A stretch of 64,000 bases of DNA from Cohnella sp. OV330 (GTDB taxonomy: Bacteria; Bacillota; Bacilli; Paenibacillales; Paenibacillaceae): NCBI RefSeq assembly GCF_900112065.1, contig NZ_FOKE01000016.1, positions 55,528 through 119,527 of the forward strand. Direction: 5' to 3'. A program made the translations under genes and the position numbers. Position 1 is the first letter of the stretch. The number at the start of each line of letters is the position of its first letter. Positions 17,652-26,704 of the stretch are shown here, piece by piece. The notes beneath the pieces were generated by a model. It did no database searches and was not told the DNA's origin. It saw only the letters and a list, made by a program, of their open reading frames with translations.

Positions 17652-18461
17652 ATGGACGAACTACGAATAGGCATCGGTAGAACAGCCGAGGTCTACGAAT
17701 ACGGCGAGCAGCGCGTCCTTAAGCTGTACCACCCGGGATTGTCAGAAGAACAGGCCGAGATGGAATATCGCGCCTGCCAAGCAGCATGCCGCGCCGGCCT
17801 ACCGGTCCCGGAACCCCTGGAGCTTGTCCGGCATGACGGTCGCCCCGGCATCGTATTCGAGAAACTCGCCGGCGTCACGATGCTCGCGGCGCTGGCGCTC
17901 GGAGAAAGCAGCGTGGCGCGGGAAGCCGAACGGATGGCTCAGCTTCAAAGCCGTGTCCACCGCGTTTCAGTGCAGGGCTTGCCCAGCCTGAAAAGCAGCC
18001 TCATTGAACGGATCGCGCACACTTCTCTGCTGACCGATGAGGAAAAGAAACGTTTGGCATCGCTATTGAGCGATCTGCCCGACGGCGACCGCCTCTGCCA
18101 CGGAGACTTTCACCCGGACAACATCCTGCTTGGCGATCAAGAATGGATCATCGACTGGATGACGGGAACGACCGGCCATCCGTCAGCCGATGTCGCCCGG
18201 ACCGCGCTGCTGCTGCAATACGGCAGCATCCCGAACGAAGCGCCGGCCGAGGTGGTCGCGTGGCTCGTCGACATGCGCGTCGAGTTGCTTAGCGGATATC
18301 TCCGCGCGTATTCAAAGGAGACCGGCACGACGCGCGAGCAGATCGAGCGCTGGATGCCTCCCGTCGCCGCCGCTCGCCTGTGCGATTGGATTCCCGAGGC
18401 GGAGAAGGAAGCGCTGGCCGCGTTCATCCGAAGGTCGATCGCAGGGAACGAATGCGAATGA
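17652..18461 (+). CDS. Aminoglycoside phosphotransferase/choline kinase-like (APH) family protein
   Basis: A 269-residue kinase-fold protein. The N-terminal lobe begins GIGRTAEVYEYGEQRVLKLY, with the lysine that holds ATP. The catalytic loop is HGDFHPDNILL, and the metal-binding aspartate is in IIDWMTGTTGHPSADVARTA. The length and the Brenner motif fit the APH family of small-molecule kinases. Most chromosomal members in Bacillota have no known substrate, so resistance to aminoglycosides should not be assumed. TAAGGAGT lies 8 nt before the ATG. The stop overlaps the start of the next gene by four bases. Confidence 0.88.
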   Translation: MDELRIGIGRTAEVYEYGEQRVLKLYHPGLSEEQAEMEYRACQAACRAGLPVPEPLELVRHDGRPGIVFEKLAGVTMLAALALGESSVAREAERMAQLQSRVHRVSVQGLPSLKSSLIERIAHTSLLTDEEKKRLASLLSDLPDGDRLCHGDFHPDNILLGDQEWIIDWMTGTTGHPSADVARTALLLQYGSIPNEAPAEVVAWLVDMRVELLSGYLRAYSKETGTTREQIERWMPPVAAARLCDWIPEAEKEALAAFIRRSIAGNECE

Positions 18462-18694
18462 CTGCGCGCGCATGGCTCCTAGGCGCGGGAATCGCGGTTG
18501 CATTCCCGGCGCTGGTTCATCTGCTGCTCACTGCCGCGTCGCGAATCATGAACGCAGACGATACTGGCGACTTTGCTTATCACGATACGACGTTCGCCGT
18601 TTACCGTATGGGATGGACAGGAGATATCGCATTAGGCCTTTTCGCGTTTACCGCATACGTTCTGATATTTGTTCTATCGCGGACAAAGAAATAA
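18458..18694 (+). CDS. Small two-helix membrane protein, unknown function
   Basis: A 78-residue protein with two predicted membrane segments (about AWLLGAGIAVAFPALVHLLL and IALGLFAFTAYVLIFVLS). The ATG at 18458 overlaps the APH stop codon as ATGA; an in-frame ATG at 18452 is also possible. Overlap indicates cotranslation with the kinase-like gene. It is not assigned to a known family. Confidence 0.65.
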   Translation: MTARAWLLGAGIAVAFPALVHLLLTAASRIMNADDTGDFAYHDTTFAVYRMGWTGDIALGLFAFTAYVLIFVLSRTKK

Positions 18695-18740
18695 CGATTC
18701 GTCCAAACTCATTTATTCTATATGGAGGGAAGCACTCTCT

Positions 18741-19163
18741 ATGCCAAAGCTTATGAAGTTCATGACGGCACTGTCCCTTATGCTCGTTATGCTCGCTCAA
18801 CCCATTTATGCCGCAGAAAAGTCGGTCAAGATCAAAGTAACCGTCGTGTCGGTCAAACTGGTCCAGAACAATCACGTGGGGAACGAGTGGCTGACCGCAG
18901 CCAAGGTGAACGGTAAGGAAGTATCGGCAGGTTCCTCCGTCACGCTGACGCTTAAAGCCTCTGAAGCCATCCATTTGGATGCTTATGCGGAGGAGCAAGA
19001 CAAGATCCCCGAAGACGGCGAGGCCACGGCCTCCGTCAAAGCCTCGTCGATCGCGAAGACGACGAACAAAGCGCTAACCGTCGTCGTCACCGAAAACAGA
19101 GGCCGTTACTCCGGCAACACCGCGACTTGGACATTTACGTATAAGCTGCAGAAGCTTCCCTAA
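18741..19163 (+). CDS. Small secreted protein, unknown function
   Basis: A 140-residue protein with a clear signal peptide (hydrophobic run LSLMLVMLAQPIYA, cleavage near AAEK) and a mature domain rich in beta strands (VKIKVTVVSVKLVQNNHVGN, ending TATWTFTYKLQKLP). This looks like a small immunoglobulin-like or jelly-roll domain, but no family is recognised. GGAGGG is 9-10 nt before ATG 18741. It is convergent with, and overlaps by 4 bp, the membrane protein gene on the other strand. Confidence 0.7.
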   Translation: MPKLMKFMTALSLMLVMLAQPIYAAEKSVKIKVTVVSVKLVQNNHVGNEWLTAAKVNGKEVSAGSSVTLTLKASEAIHLDAYAEEQDKIPEDGEATASVKASSIAKTTNKALTVVVTENRGRYSGNTATWTFTYKLQKLP

Positions 19164-19552
19164 CGGACCGCACGCTTCATGATCCTGCGAAGGTAGAGCC
19201 GCTCCCCCATCTCGAACAACAGACATCCTACCGATATGGACAAACCCAGAACCACGCCTCGCTGCGCCATTGCTCCCCCTTCCAGCAGACCGAACAGCAG
19301 CCATAAGGCGACCGGGATCAGGATCAGCTCCCAAACCAGGCTCTTACTCCACATCCGTCCGGATATTTTGTTCGCTGCGTATTCCTCGCGCCGAATATCC
19401 TGTCGATACCGGAATCCGATACTCGTCAAAATTACAAACATGGACACGTACAGATGACCCTCCTCGTCCACCGCATAAAACATCGCTACGATCGGGACGC
19501 CGAACAAAAGGAGATAGAGCAGATATAGGACGTACCGGTCGGTGCGCTTCAT
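19160..19552 (-). CDS. Integral membrane protein, unknown function
   Basis: A 130-residue protein with about four membrane segments (VLYLLYLLLFGVPIVAMFYA, LYVSMFVILTSIGF, WELILIPVALWLLFGLLEGG and GVVLGLSISVGCLLFEMG), arranged as two hairpins around a charged cytoplasmic loop (RYRQDIRREEYAANKISGR). AGGAGG lies 9 nt upstream of the ATG. No family is recognised. It follows the 95-residue protein gene in the same direction 45 nt away. Confidence 0.7.
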   Translation of the reverse strand: MKRTDRYVLYLLYLLLFGVPIVAMFYAVDEEGHLYVSMFVILTSIGFRYRQDIRREEYAANKISGRMWSKSLVWELILIPVALWLLFGLLEGGAMAQRGVVLGLSISVGCLLFEMGERLYLRRIMKRAVR

Positions 19553-19597
19553 TCGTATAGCCTCCTCGGCCTATTCCTTTGCGCTGTCTGATCCAGG

Positions 19598-19885
19598 TCA
19601 GTCTTCCGCCCACGCCACGCTCTTCAGCAGCCGCTGCTTCATGAGCTCGAGCACGAAGTCCACATAATAATCCTTGCGAACGATGATCTTGTATTCTCGG
19701 TCGGGATAATGGTAGAACAGCACATCCGTGTACACGCGGTTCTCGTCGAATTCCTGCCGGACCTGCTTCAGGCCTGCCAGGATTGACGGATCGTCGGTCG
19801 CGAGCACGATTCGGAACTCCATGTCGTTCTCGTTCGCAGACTCGCTGATCTGCAGCGCGGCTTCGTCATAGCTATAATTCAACAT
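19598..19885 (-). CDS. Small cytoplasmic conserved-type protein, unknown function
   Basis: A 95-residue soluble protein with alternating strands and helices: MEFRIVLATDDPSILAGLKQ, then YTDVLFYHYPDREYKIIVRK and a C-terminal helix FVLELMKQRLLKSV. It has no membrane segment, cysteine pair or recognisable catalytic motif. AGGGGCG precedes the ATG. It lies 20 nt downstream of the transporter gene, so the two may be cotranscribed. I do not recognise the family. Confidence 0.65.
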   Translation of the reverse strand: MLNYSYDEAALQISESANENDMEFRIVLATDDPSILAGLKQVRQEFDENRVYTDVLFYHYPDREYKIIVRKDYYVDFVLELMKQRLLKSVAWAED

Positions 19886-19905
19886 AGCGATTCGCCCCTT
19901 TAACG

Positions 19906-21186
19906 CTAGATTAAATAACGCACATACACGTACACGCTAGATATGACGATGGACAACAGCATGAGCGGAAAGCCGATCTTGAGATATTGGACGAACCGGA
20001 TCGGATATCCTTCCTTGCCCGACATGCCGGCGACGATGAGGTTCGCGCTCGCGCCGATGAGCGATCCGTTGCCGCCCAGGCATGCGCCAAGCGCCAGGCT
20101 CCACCAGAGCGGCTCGAGGTTGCTGACGCCCATGCTGCCCATCTCCTGGATCATCGGGATCATCGTGGCGACGAACGGGATATTGTCGAGAAACGCGGAG
20201 GCGATCGCGCTCAGCCAAAGGATGAGCAGCGAGGTCGCGACCAGGTCGCCGCCCGTCAGATCGATCGCTTGCTTCGCCAGCTCGGCGATGACGCCCGTCT
20301 CGATCAGGCCGGACACGAGCACGAACAGGCCGACGAAGAAGAAGATGGTCATCCACTCCACCTTCGTGAACGCCTGCTCCATCATATGCTCGCCGGTGAG
20401 CAGCAGCAGGACAAAAGCGCCGGCTAAGGCGACCGTGGCGGATTCGAGATGGAACAGCTGATGGGTGAAAAAGCCGATCAGCGTCAGCCCCAGCACGATC
20501 AAGCACTTGCGCAGCAGCTTCGGATCGGAGATGAGCTCCTTTTCGTTCATCTCCATGACGCCGCGCTTCAGTTCGTCGGTCGTTTGGATCTTTTTGCGGA
20601 ACATCCAGATAAAAAGCGGCACGTAGGCGGCCATGACGACGACGGCTACGGGCGCCAGATTGTTGATGAACGCCATGAACGTCAGCTCCTTGACGGCGCT
20701 GCCGATCATGATATTGGGCGGATCGCCGATCAGCGTCGCCGTGCCCCCGACATTCGAGGCGATGATCTGCGTCACCAGAAACGGTACCGGATTGACGCGC
20801 AGCTGCCGCGTAATGCTGAAGGTGACGGGTACCATGAGCAGCACCGTCGTCACGTTGTCCAAAAATGCGGAACCGACCGCGGTGATCAGCGATAGCAGGA
20901 CGAGGATGCGGACGGGCTCGCCCTTCGCTTTCTTCGCTGCCAGAACGGCGATATACTTGAATACCCCCGTCTCGGCCGTCGTGCTCACGATGATCATCAT
21001 GCCGATCAACAGCCCCAGCGTGTTGAAGTCGATGTGATGGACCGCCGTCTCCTGATCGACGATCCCGAGGATCACCATGAGCAGTCCCCCGATCATGGCC
21101 ACGATCGTCCGATGGATCTTCTCCGAGATAATAAGCGCATAGATGACTAGAAAGATGCCGACTGCCCAAATCGCTTGCTGCTCCAT
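19906..21186 (-). CDS. ArsB/NhaD-type ion transporter (SLC13/IT superfamily)
   Basis: A 426-residue membrane protein with about 11-12 helices. Two repeated halves carry the transport signatures SAFLDNVTTVLLMVPVTFSI and SAFLDNIPFVATMIPMIQEM, and two hairpins with GGTATLIGDPPNIMIGSA and GGNGSLIGASANLIVAGMSG, which are diagnostic of the ArsB/NhaD/CitT superfamily. Members move Na+/H+, arsenite or dicarboxylates. No arsR or arsC is nearby, so arsenic resistance is not supported. ATG 21186 is used because AAGGGAGGG lies 5-6 nt upstream, whereas an ATG further up has no ribosome site. Confidence 0.85.
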   Translation of the reverse strand: MEQQAIWAVGIFLVIYALIISEKIHRTIVAMIGGLLMVILGIVDQETAVHHIDFNTLGLLIGMMIIVSTTAETGVFKYIAVLAAKKAKGEPVRILVLLSLITAVGSAFLDNVTTVLLMVPVTFSITRQLRVNPVPFLVTQIIASNVGGTATLIGDPPNIMIGSAVKELTFMAFINNLAPVAVVVMAAYVPLFIWMFRKKIQTTDELKRGVMEMNEKELISDPKLLRKCLIVLGLTLIGFFTHQLFHLESATVALAGAFVLLLLTGEHMMEQAFTKVEWMTIFFFVGLFVLVSGLIETGVIAELAKQAIDLTGGDLVATSLLILWLSAIASAFLDNIPFVATMIPMIQEMGSMGVSNLEPLWWSLALGACLGGNGSLIGASANLIVAGMSGKEGYPIRFVQYLKIGFPLMLLSIVISSVYVYVRYLI

Positions 21187-21269
21187 AAGGCCCTCCCTTA
21201 TACATTTGATGGAAAATAGGATGTCCGCAACCGTCCGGCATATGCCCGTCATCCCACTTGGAGAGGCCT

Positions 21270-21304
21270 AAAAAAGCAAAGAGAAGCCCACCAAATGGCA
21301 GGCT
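21270..21304 (-). terminator. Terminator of the beta-helix protein gene
   Basis: Minus-strand AGCCTGCC pairs with GGTGGGCT (two G-T pairs), loop ATTT, then TTCTCTTTGCTTTTTT. Confidence 0.75.
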
Positions 21305-21387
21305 CCTCCGGTAATCCCGATATGCAGTTACTATCTATCTTATACGACGGAGCGATGGTTGTAAACCCGAGTGGCTATATCAGCTTG

Positions 21388-24036
21388 TCACGCCTCCGGA
21401 TAAACGATCCGCGCATCGCCCCAATCCGCGTGATCCCAATCGCCGCCGGCGATACCGTTGGTGACGACCAGCTTCAGCTCGCTCGCCCCGCTGATGTCGA
21501 GGTCGATGAGCTGCGTCTCGGAGGTCGCCGTCATGACGCCGCTGTCGAACGCCTTGACCCCGTCCAGCCAGACCTCGAAGCTGACGTCGCCATTGCCGTA
21601 GGTCTCGTCGTCGACGCCGACCGCGGATTGGAATCGAGCGTAGGCGCCGCCTAGCGTGTAGACGATCTCGGACGCGGCGTGCGTGCCGAGCCCCTTGGCG
21701 TACACGACGTCGTTCAGCGTGATCGGCTTGCCGTCGGACGACTTGTCGCGCTGGATATTGCCCCAGCCCGCCGTGCCGGAATCCCAGGCGAAGTCGCTGA
21801 GGTACACCGTCGCGGACGCGGGCGGCGTCAGCGTGGCGACGGCCGGCTCGCTGGCCGCCGAGCGGTTACCCGCGGCGTCCTTCGCCTTGACGGTGAAGGT
21901 CTGCGAGGTGCCCGGCAGGAGACCTTCCGCGGCGTACGCGGTAGCTGCCGCGCCTGTGGTCGTGCCGATCAACGCGCTGCCGCGGTAAATCTCATAGCCC
22001 GTGACCGCTTTGTTGTCCGTGGACGCGGTCCAAGCGAGGCTCGCGCTGGTGCCGGTGACCGCCGTCACTGCGAGACCGGTCGGCGCCGTCGGCGCTTCGG
22101 CGTCCGGCAGCTCCGTCGTCACGGCGAGCGGCGCGCTGGCGTCCGAGACGTTGCCCGCGGCGTCGCGCGCGCGAACCGTGAAGCTGTAAGCCGTGGCCGG
22201 AGCAAGTCCGGTCACGGTAAAGGCAGTCTCGCCCGGCGCGGTCGAGCCGGCCAACGTGCCGTCCCGGTAGACGTCGTAGGCGACGACGCCGACATTGTCG
22301 GAGGCCGCGCTCCAGGTCAGGCCGACGGCTTCATCGGTCTTGGACGCGACGGCCAGGTTGGCGGGAACGTTCGGCTTCTTGGTGTCGGGCGCGCCGGGCC
22401 GGACCAGGATGACCTTCTCCTTCAGGCTCGCGCGCCCTTCGTTGTCCCAGACAACGAGCGTCACCCGGTACGCGCCGGGCTGATCGTACACGAAGGTCGG
22501 GCGGGACGAAGCGCTGGGCAATCCCGTGCCGAAGTCCCACAGATAAGTCGCGATCGACCCGTTGTCGGTCGACTTGCTGACGAACGTCGCCGGCTCGCCA
22601 ACGCGCACCAGCAACGGACTGTCGAAGTCGGCGGTCGGCTTGGCGTTCGCGAAGCCCCGCGAGGCTGGCTGCGCGTTGCTCTTGTTGCCGTACACGACGT
22701 TGTTCGCCCATTCCAGGTGCTGAGCCGCAGCCGGATACGGGTCGATCGCCACGTCCTTGTTGCCGTAGATGATGTTCTTCGTGAAACTAAGCCGATCGAC
22801 GCCCGGCGCGTCCGTGATCTCGATCCCCTTGCGGCCGTTGTTCGCAATCAGGTTGCTGTCGAACGTCAGATTTTGCGCGTTGCCGTGGATTCGCACGCCG
22901 TTCCCCTCGTAGCCGGGATAGGCGGCCTTCGGATTGCCGAGCTGCGTGTCGATGAAGCTGTTGCGGTAAAAGTATTGATACTGCTCGGTCTCGCTCGACC
23001 CCGCGCCCTGCAGCTGCATGCCCCACATGACCATGTTTTTGACGACGTTGTAGCCCCACAGCTGATGCCCCGTGCCCGGCGACTGCTGGATGCCGACCTG
23101 CTGGCCGCCGTCGACGATGTTGTCTGTCGTTACTGCGTCGTCCGCCATGATCTCCAGGCCGATGGAGCCGACGCGGCCGTCGGTCGGATGCACGACGTTC
23201 CGCCGGACGGCGATCGTCTTGGAGCGGACGGCGCTGATCCAGAAGTCCACCTGGTTGTCCTCGATGATCGAATTGTCCACGTTCGTGTGCAGCTCGATAG
23301 ACAGGCCGTGCTCCTTAAGCCCCGATCCCGTGATCTTGTTGCCGCGGATGACTGCGCCGGGGCTGCCGTCGTTCACGAAGATGCCGCCTCGGCCGGTATT
23401 GGAGATGACGTTGCGCTCGATCAGGGCGTCCGACGATCCCCAACCGGCACGCACGCCGGCGCCCCAGATGGAGCCGGTGCCGATATTCGCGATTTTGTTG
23501 TCCGCGATGCGGACCTTCGGCGAGCCGACCGCATAGAGCGCATGCGGCCCGAAGCCGTCGGTCGCCGCGAAGTCCTTCACGAAGAGACCGCTCAGCTCGT
23601 TGCCGCTGCCCCCCTCGGACACCGCCGCCGACATCGCGACCGTGCTGTTATTGCCGTCGAGCGTCATGTTTTTCACAGATGCGCCCGTCACGTTGTTCAG
23701 ATAGAACATGTAAGAATCCGCGCTGTCCACGTACTTCACGACCGTGCCGCCCTGGGACTGGCCGCGAATCGTTACGCCCGACTTGCCCCGCACCGTGCCG
23801 CCAAGATAGTACGTCCCGTTCGGGATCAGCACCGTATCCCCGGCCGAAGCCGCGTCGACCGCCGCCTGGATGCCGGCACGGTCGTCGAGTGCGTCCGCGC
23901 CGCTTGCCCCGTAGCTTGCGACCGACAACGTCGCCGGACCTGCCGCACCCGCCGCTGTCATGGGAACGCCCGCCGTCGCAATCGCCAGCGACATGCACAG
24001 ACCAAGCACGTTTTTTCTGGAAGGATGAAGCTTCAT
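21388..24036 (-). CDS. Secreted right-handed beta-helix protein with PKD, two Fn3 and NPCBM modules
   Basis: An extracellular 882-residue protein, probably a polysaccharide lyase or carbohydrate epimerase-type enzyme. A signal peptide (cleavage near AAGAAG, about 32) precedes a parallel beta-helix (about 35-465) that begins with the pectate-lyase-3-like DRAGIQAAVDAASAGDTVLI and has many short coils such as NVISNTGRGGIFVNDG and NKITGSGLKEHGLSIEL. A PKD domain (about 472-555; STDNGSIATYLWDFGTG), two fibronectin-III domains (about 560-645 and 650-735) and an NPCBM-type galactose-binding module (about 742-882; VYLSDFAWDSGTAGW) follow. No catalytic triad could be assigned by eye, so the activity is inferred only from architecture. 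Confidence 0.82.
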   Translation of the reverse strand: MKLHPSRKNVLGLCMSLAIATAGVPMTAAGAAGPATLSVASYGASGADALDDRAGIQAAVDAASAGDTVLIPNGTYYLGGTVRGKSGVTIRGQSQGGTVVKYVDSADSYMFYLNNVTGASVKNMTLDGNNSTVAMSAAVSEGGSGNELSGLFVKDFAATDGFGPHALYAVGSPKVRIADNKIANIGTGSIWGAGVRAGWGSSDALIERNVISNTGRGGIFVNDGSPGAVIRGNKITGSGLKEHGLSIELHTNVDNSIIEDNQVDFWISAVRSKTIAVRRNVVHPTDGRVGSIGLEIMADDAVTTDNIVDGGQQVGIQQSPGTGHQLWGYNVVKNMVMWGMQLQGAGSSETEQYQYFYRNSFIDTQLGNPKAAYPGYEGNGVRIHGNAQNLTFDSNLIANNGRKGIEITDAPGVDRLSFTKNIIYGNKDVAIDPYPAAAQHLEWANNVVYGNKSNAQPASRGFANAKPTADFDSPLLVRVGEPATFVSKSTDNGSIATYLWDFGTGLPSASSRPTFVYDQPGAYRVTLVVWDNEGRASLKEKVILVRPGAPDTKKPNVPANLAVASKTDEAVGLTWSAASDNVGVVAYDVYRDGTLAGSTAPGETAFTVTGLAPATAYSFTVRARDAAGNVSDASAPLAVTTELPDAEAPTAPTGLAVTAVTGTSASLAWTASTDNKAVTGYEIYRGSALIGTTTGAAATAYAAEGLLPGTSQTFTVKAKDAAGNRSAASEPAVATLTPPASATVYLSDFAWDSGTAGWGNIQRDKSSDGKPITLNDVVYAKGLGTHAASEIVYTLGGAYARFQSAVGVDDETYGNGDVSFEVWLDGVKAFDSGVMTATSETQLIDLDISGASELKLVVTNGIAGGDWDHADWGDARIVYPEA

Positions 24037-24287
24037 ACTCTCAATTCCTCTCCTTCGCGCGATATGTACGGACTCCTGGGAGCCGTCGCCTCTATCATGC
24101 GGGAAGGGCGTCCGCGCCGTTACTGCACAATGTTCGAAACGCTCGCCCGGACGGCTGTTCGTTTTGGGAATCGTTGTGATTTAGTTGAATCCGGTGCGTT
24201 CCCAAGTACGAGGTTATGCGATATGCTAGTTTTGCATTTGTATAATACAGGAAGTTAAGTAAACCCATGAGGAGCTTGGAGCGCGTC

Positions 24288-24614
24288 ATGAAGCTACTGT
24301 TCGTATGCAGCCGCAACAAGTGGAGGAGCCTGACGGCCGAGCACCTATTCAATGCGCTTGAGGGCTATCAGGTTAGGTCGGCAGGGACGGAGGATGCCGC
24401 GCGGATTAAGGTGAACGAGGGCCATATCGGTTGGGCGGACTTGATCTTCGCGATGGAGAAGAAGCATGTGCGGCGGCTGCAAGACAAATTTCCGCACATG
24501 CTGCAGGGGAAGCTGATCGTCTGCCTCGGCATTCCCGACGAATACGGATATATGGACGAGGAATTGATCGAGACGCTCCGATCGAGCGTATCGGAATATA
24601 TCGAGATACCGTGA
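24288..24614 (+). CDS. Low-molecular-weight protein tyrosine phosphatase-like protein
   Basis: A 108-residue protein with an N-terminal phosphate-binding loop LLFVCSRNKWRSLTAEHLF, a CX5R variant (Cys, then Arg), and a typical later strand LIFAMEKKHVRRL. The Asp pair in GIPDEYGYMDEEL sits where the general acid loop of these enzymes is found. It is shorter than the usual 140-160 residues, as in the compact subgroup found in many bacteria. ATG 24288 has GGAG 7 nt upstream. It precedes a GNAT gene by 21 nt and is probably cotranscribed with it. Confidence 0.82.
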   Translation: MKLLFVCSRNKWRSLTAEHLFNALEGYQVRSAGTEDAARIKVNEGHIGWADLIFAMEKKHVRRLQDKFPHMLQGKLIVCLGIPDEYGYMDEELIETLRSSVSEYIEIP

Positions 24615-24635
24615 CAGAGAAACAGGAGGCAGCCC

Positions 24636-25169
24636 ATGGCTCAGGAGATCATCATCAAACAGCTGGCTGAGGAAGCCGAAGTACGCGAGTTAGATGCTGC
24701 ATTTTCCCGTACGTACCCGTGGTATAGGCCCGGCGACTACGATAATCGTTACTTAGAGGAGAACCGCCAAGGACGGAGAATCACGCTGATCGCCAAGGTA
24801 GACGGCAACGTGGCCGCGTGCTGCCATCTGCTGCAAGTGTCCGATTATCCCGGATTCGCCGAGACGGGTATCCCGGAGATCAACGCCCTCGATGTGCTCC
24901 CGCCTTACAGAAGATTAGGAATCGCGAGCCGTATGCTGCAGAAACTGGAGGATATTTCCTCCCGCGATTCCTCGTACATAGGGTTAGGCGTCGGACTTTA
25001 TCGGGACTACGGAGCGGCGCAGATTTTGTATACCAAGCGCGGTTATGTGTTGGACGGACAAGGTCTCATGTATAAAAACCGAGCGGTCGCTCCGGGCCGG
25101 ACTGTGACCGTTGACGACGATCTACTGCTTTACTTGATCAAAAATCTAGCAAAGGCGAACAAAAAGTAA
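24636..25169 (+). CDS. GNAT-family N-acetyltransferase
   Basis: A 177-residue acetyl-CoA-dependent transferase. The core fold is visible: an N-terminal helix, strand ITLIAKVDGNVAACCHLLQV, then strand EINALDVLPPYRRLGIASRM, which contains the acetyl-CoA pyrophosphate loop (R-R-L-G-I-A), and helix 4 LYRDYGAAQILYTKRGYVLDG. AGGAGG is 7 nt before the ATG. The acceptor cannot be told from sequence. It follows the phosphatase-like gene closely. Confidence 0.9.
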   Translation: MAQEIIIKQLAEEAEVRELDAAFSRTYPWYRPGDYDNRYLEENRQGRRITLIAKVDGNVAACCHLLQVSDYPGFAETGIPEINALDVLPPYRRLGIASRMLQKLEDISSRDSSYIGLGVGLYRDYGAAQILYTKRGYVLDGQGLMYKNRAVAPGRTVTVDDDLLLYLIKNLAKANKK

Positions 25170-25178
25170 TGCGACCCG

Positions 25179-25661
25179 TCATACCTTCGGCACGATCAGT
25201 CCCTTGCGGATCAGATTAGCCGACACCGGTGCCCGGCCGATCTCCCTGGCCCATACGGACAGCTGCCCGATATGGTGAATCTCATGCGCGATGACGTGGC
25301 GCATCACCTCGCCCCAGGCATGTACCTCGGACGTACCGTCCGGACGAACGTTTGGCAGCGGCCGCGTCTCCATGGACGGATCCCACGCGGCCACGAATGC
25401 CTCGACGTCGGGCCGCAGCCGGCGATCCAGCGCCCGGACTTGATCGAGCGAGCCGTACATTTCGAACGGATCCTGGAAGTCCGGCTGGTCCTGCATGAAC
25501 ATGATCCAGCTGTATTCTACGTCCGCGATATGGAAAAGCGTCTTCAGAATGCTGCCGACGCCCCCGGTGCGCGCCTTTAGCAGCTCCTCGCGGGGCACGT
25601 CTTCGCACCATTCGTACCATTGCTCGCGAACGATCCAGTTATATCGGAAAAAGGTTTGCAT
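25179..25661 (-). CDS. DinB-family protein
   Basis: A 160-residue four-helix-bundle protein of the DinB/YfiT superfamily. The metal-binding histidines are in LFHIADVEYSW and HVIAHEIHHIGQLSVWAREI, which is the family's most conserved segment. Members include bacillithiol S-transferases and damage-inducible proteins; the substrate is not evident. CAGGAGGTACGCG precedes the ATG. It is convergent with the GNAT gene, with only 9 nt between their stops. Confidence 0.9.
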   Translation of the reverse strand: MQTFFRYNWIVREQWYEWCEDVPREELLKARTGGVGSILKTLFHIADVEYSWIMFMQDQPDFQDPFEMYGSLDQVRALDRRLRPDVEAFVAAWDPSMETRPLPNVRPDGTSEVHAWGEVMRHVIAHEIHHIGQLSVWAREIGRAPVSANLIRKGLIVPKV

Positions 25662-25744
25662 CGCGTACCTCCTGCATATTTGATTGCTCAGTCTACTATA
25701 GCTATGACTCTATTCTACTATATCCATTCTATTCGAGGTGTCTC

Positions 25745-26563
25745 ATGGATCAAGACGTCATTCAACGAGCGCGCACATTGGCTGAGCGGCTCATCCGGCA
25801 AGCGGGAGCCGTCGCGTTGGAGCGATTCGACGATATCGTGGAGCTGTCGGACAAGGACGACTTCGGGGACGTCGTCACCGAGGTGGACCACTTGGCGGAA
25901 GCCATCATCCTGCCCGGCATCCAATCGGCTTTCCCGGATCACGCCATCCATAGCGAGGAGGCGGGAAGCCTCGGCGGCGAGAGCGACTGGCTGTGGCTCA
26001 TCGATCCGTTGGACGGCACGAACAATTTCGCGATCGGCCTGCCCGTATTCACGACGTCGATCACGCTCATGTACAAGCGCGAGCCCGTGCTCGGCGTCGT
26101 CTACGAACCGCTCACCGACAGGCTCTTCGTCTCCGCTGCCGGCGAAGGCGTCTTCGTCAACGGGAAGCCGATGCATGTAAAGCCGGCCGCGCGGCTCTCC
26201 AAAGCCAATATCGGTTGGATACAGGGCCACGCCGTGCGCAACGATCCGCGCGCGGTCCGGCTGCGCCATCATCTCGACGTCAGCTTCAAGCGCATGATGC
26301 GGCTGTGGGCGCCGGCGCTGCAGTGGTGCATGCTCGCCAAAGGCGACATCGACGGGATCGTGCTGTACAACTCCGAAGGCGACGATCTATACTCGGGCAT
26401 CCTGATGGTAAAAGAGGCGGGAGGCGTCGTCGTAGACTTCGAGGGAAGGCCGTTTACGGGCATGCAGACGGAGCCCTACCTGATCGCCTGCCATCCGGAC
26501 AATCAGGAAGAGCTGCTGCGGACAGTTCGGGCGGGATTGGCCATGGCGGAGGGGAAGGCATGA
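25745..26563 (+). CDS. Inositol monophosphatase-family phosphatase
   Basis: A 272-residue Mg2+-dependent sugar phosphatase. All family motifs are present: DFGDVVTEVDHLAE, the metal-binding HSEEAG, WLIDPLDGTNNFAIGLP (the DPxDGT motif), and the C-terminal motif GDDLYSGILMVKEAGGVVVDF, where most members have W-D instead of D-L. Substrates in this family range over inositol phosphates, fructose-1,6-bisphosphate and PAP. GAGGTG lies 5-6 nt before the ATG. It stands alone between a divergent DinB gene and the cupin gene. Confidence 0.92.
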   Translation: MDQDVIQRARTLAERLIRQAGAVALERFDDIVELSDKDDFGDVVTEVDHLAEAIILPGIQSAFPDHAIHSEEAGSLGGESDWLWLIDPLDGTNNFAIGLPVFTTSITLMYKREPVLGVVYEPLTDRLFVSAAGEGVFVNGKPMHVKPAARLSKANIGWIQGHAVRNDPRAVRLRHHLDVSFKRMMRLWAPALQWCMLAKGDIDGIVLYNSEGDDLYSGILMVKEAGGVVVDFEGRPFTGMQTEPYLIACHPDNQEELLRTVRAGLAMAEGKA

Positions 26564-26704
26564 CGCTCGGTCGACTGAACGGGACAGGCTCGAACTTTAT
26601 CGAGACGGACGAGTTTTTGTGAAGAAAATGTCGGACTGACGCGCCATGCTGCCTCATATACTTCTGCGATGCGATCCGAATCGCCTACGCGGGAGGTATA
26701 GAAG

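Noticed and set aside
17652..18461. Aminoglycoside resistance gene
   Set aside because: Only the general APH fold is seen; most chromosomal members of this type have other or unknown substrates.
19906..21186. Arsenical resistance operon
   Set aside because: Only the transporter fold supports it; no arsR, arsC or arsA is adjacent.
21187..21387. Possible riboswitch before the ArsB/NhaD-type gene
   Set aside because: The strong hairpin in this gap is the terminator of the upstream beta-helix gene; no aptamer-like conserved core was seen.
21679..24258. Long plus-strand open frame opposite the beta-helix gene
   Set aside because: Same compositional artefact; no ribosome site and no recognisable motif.
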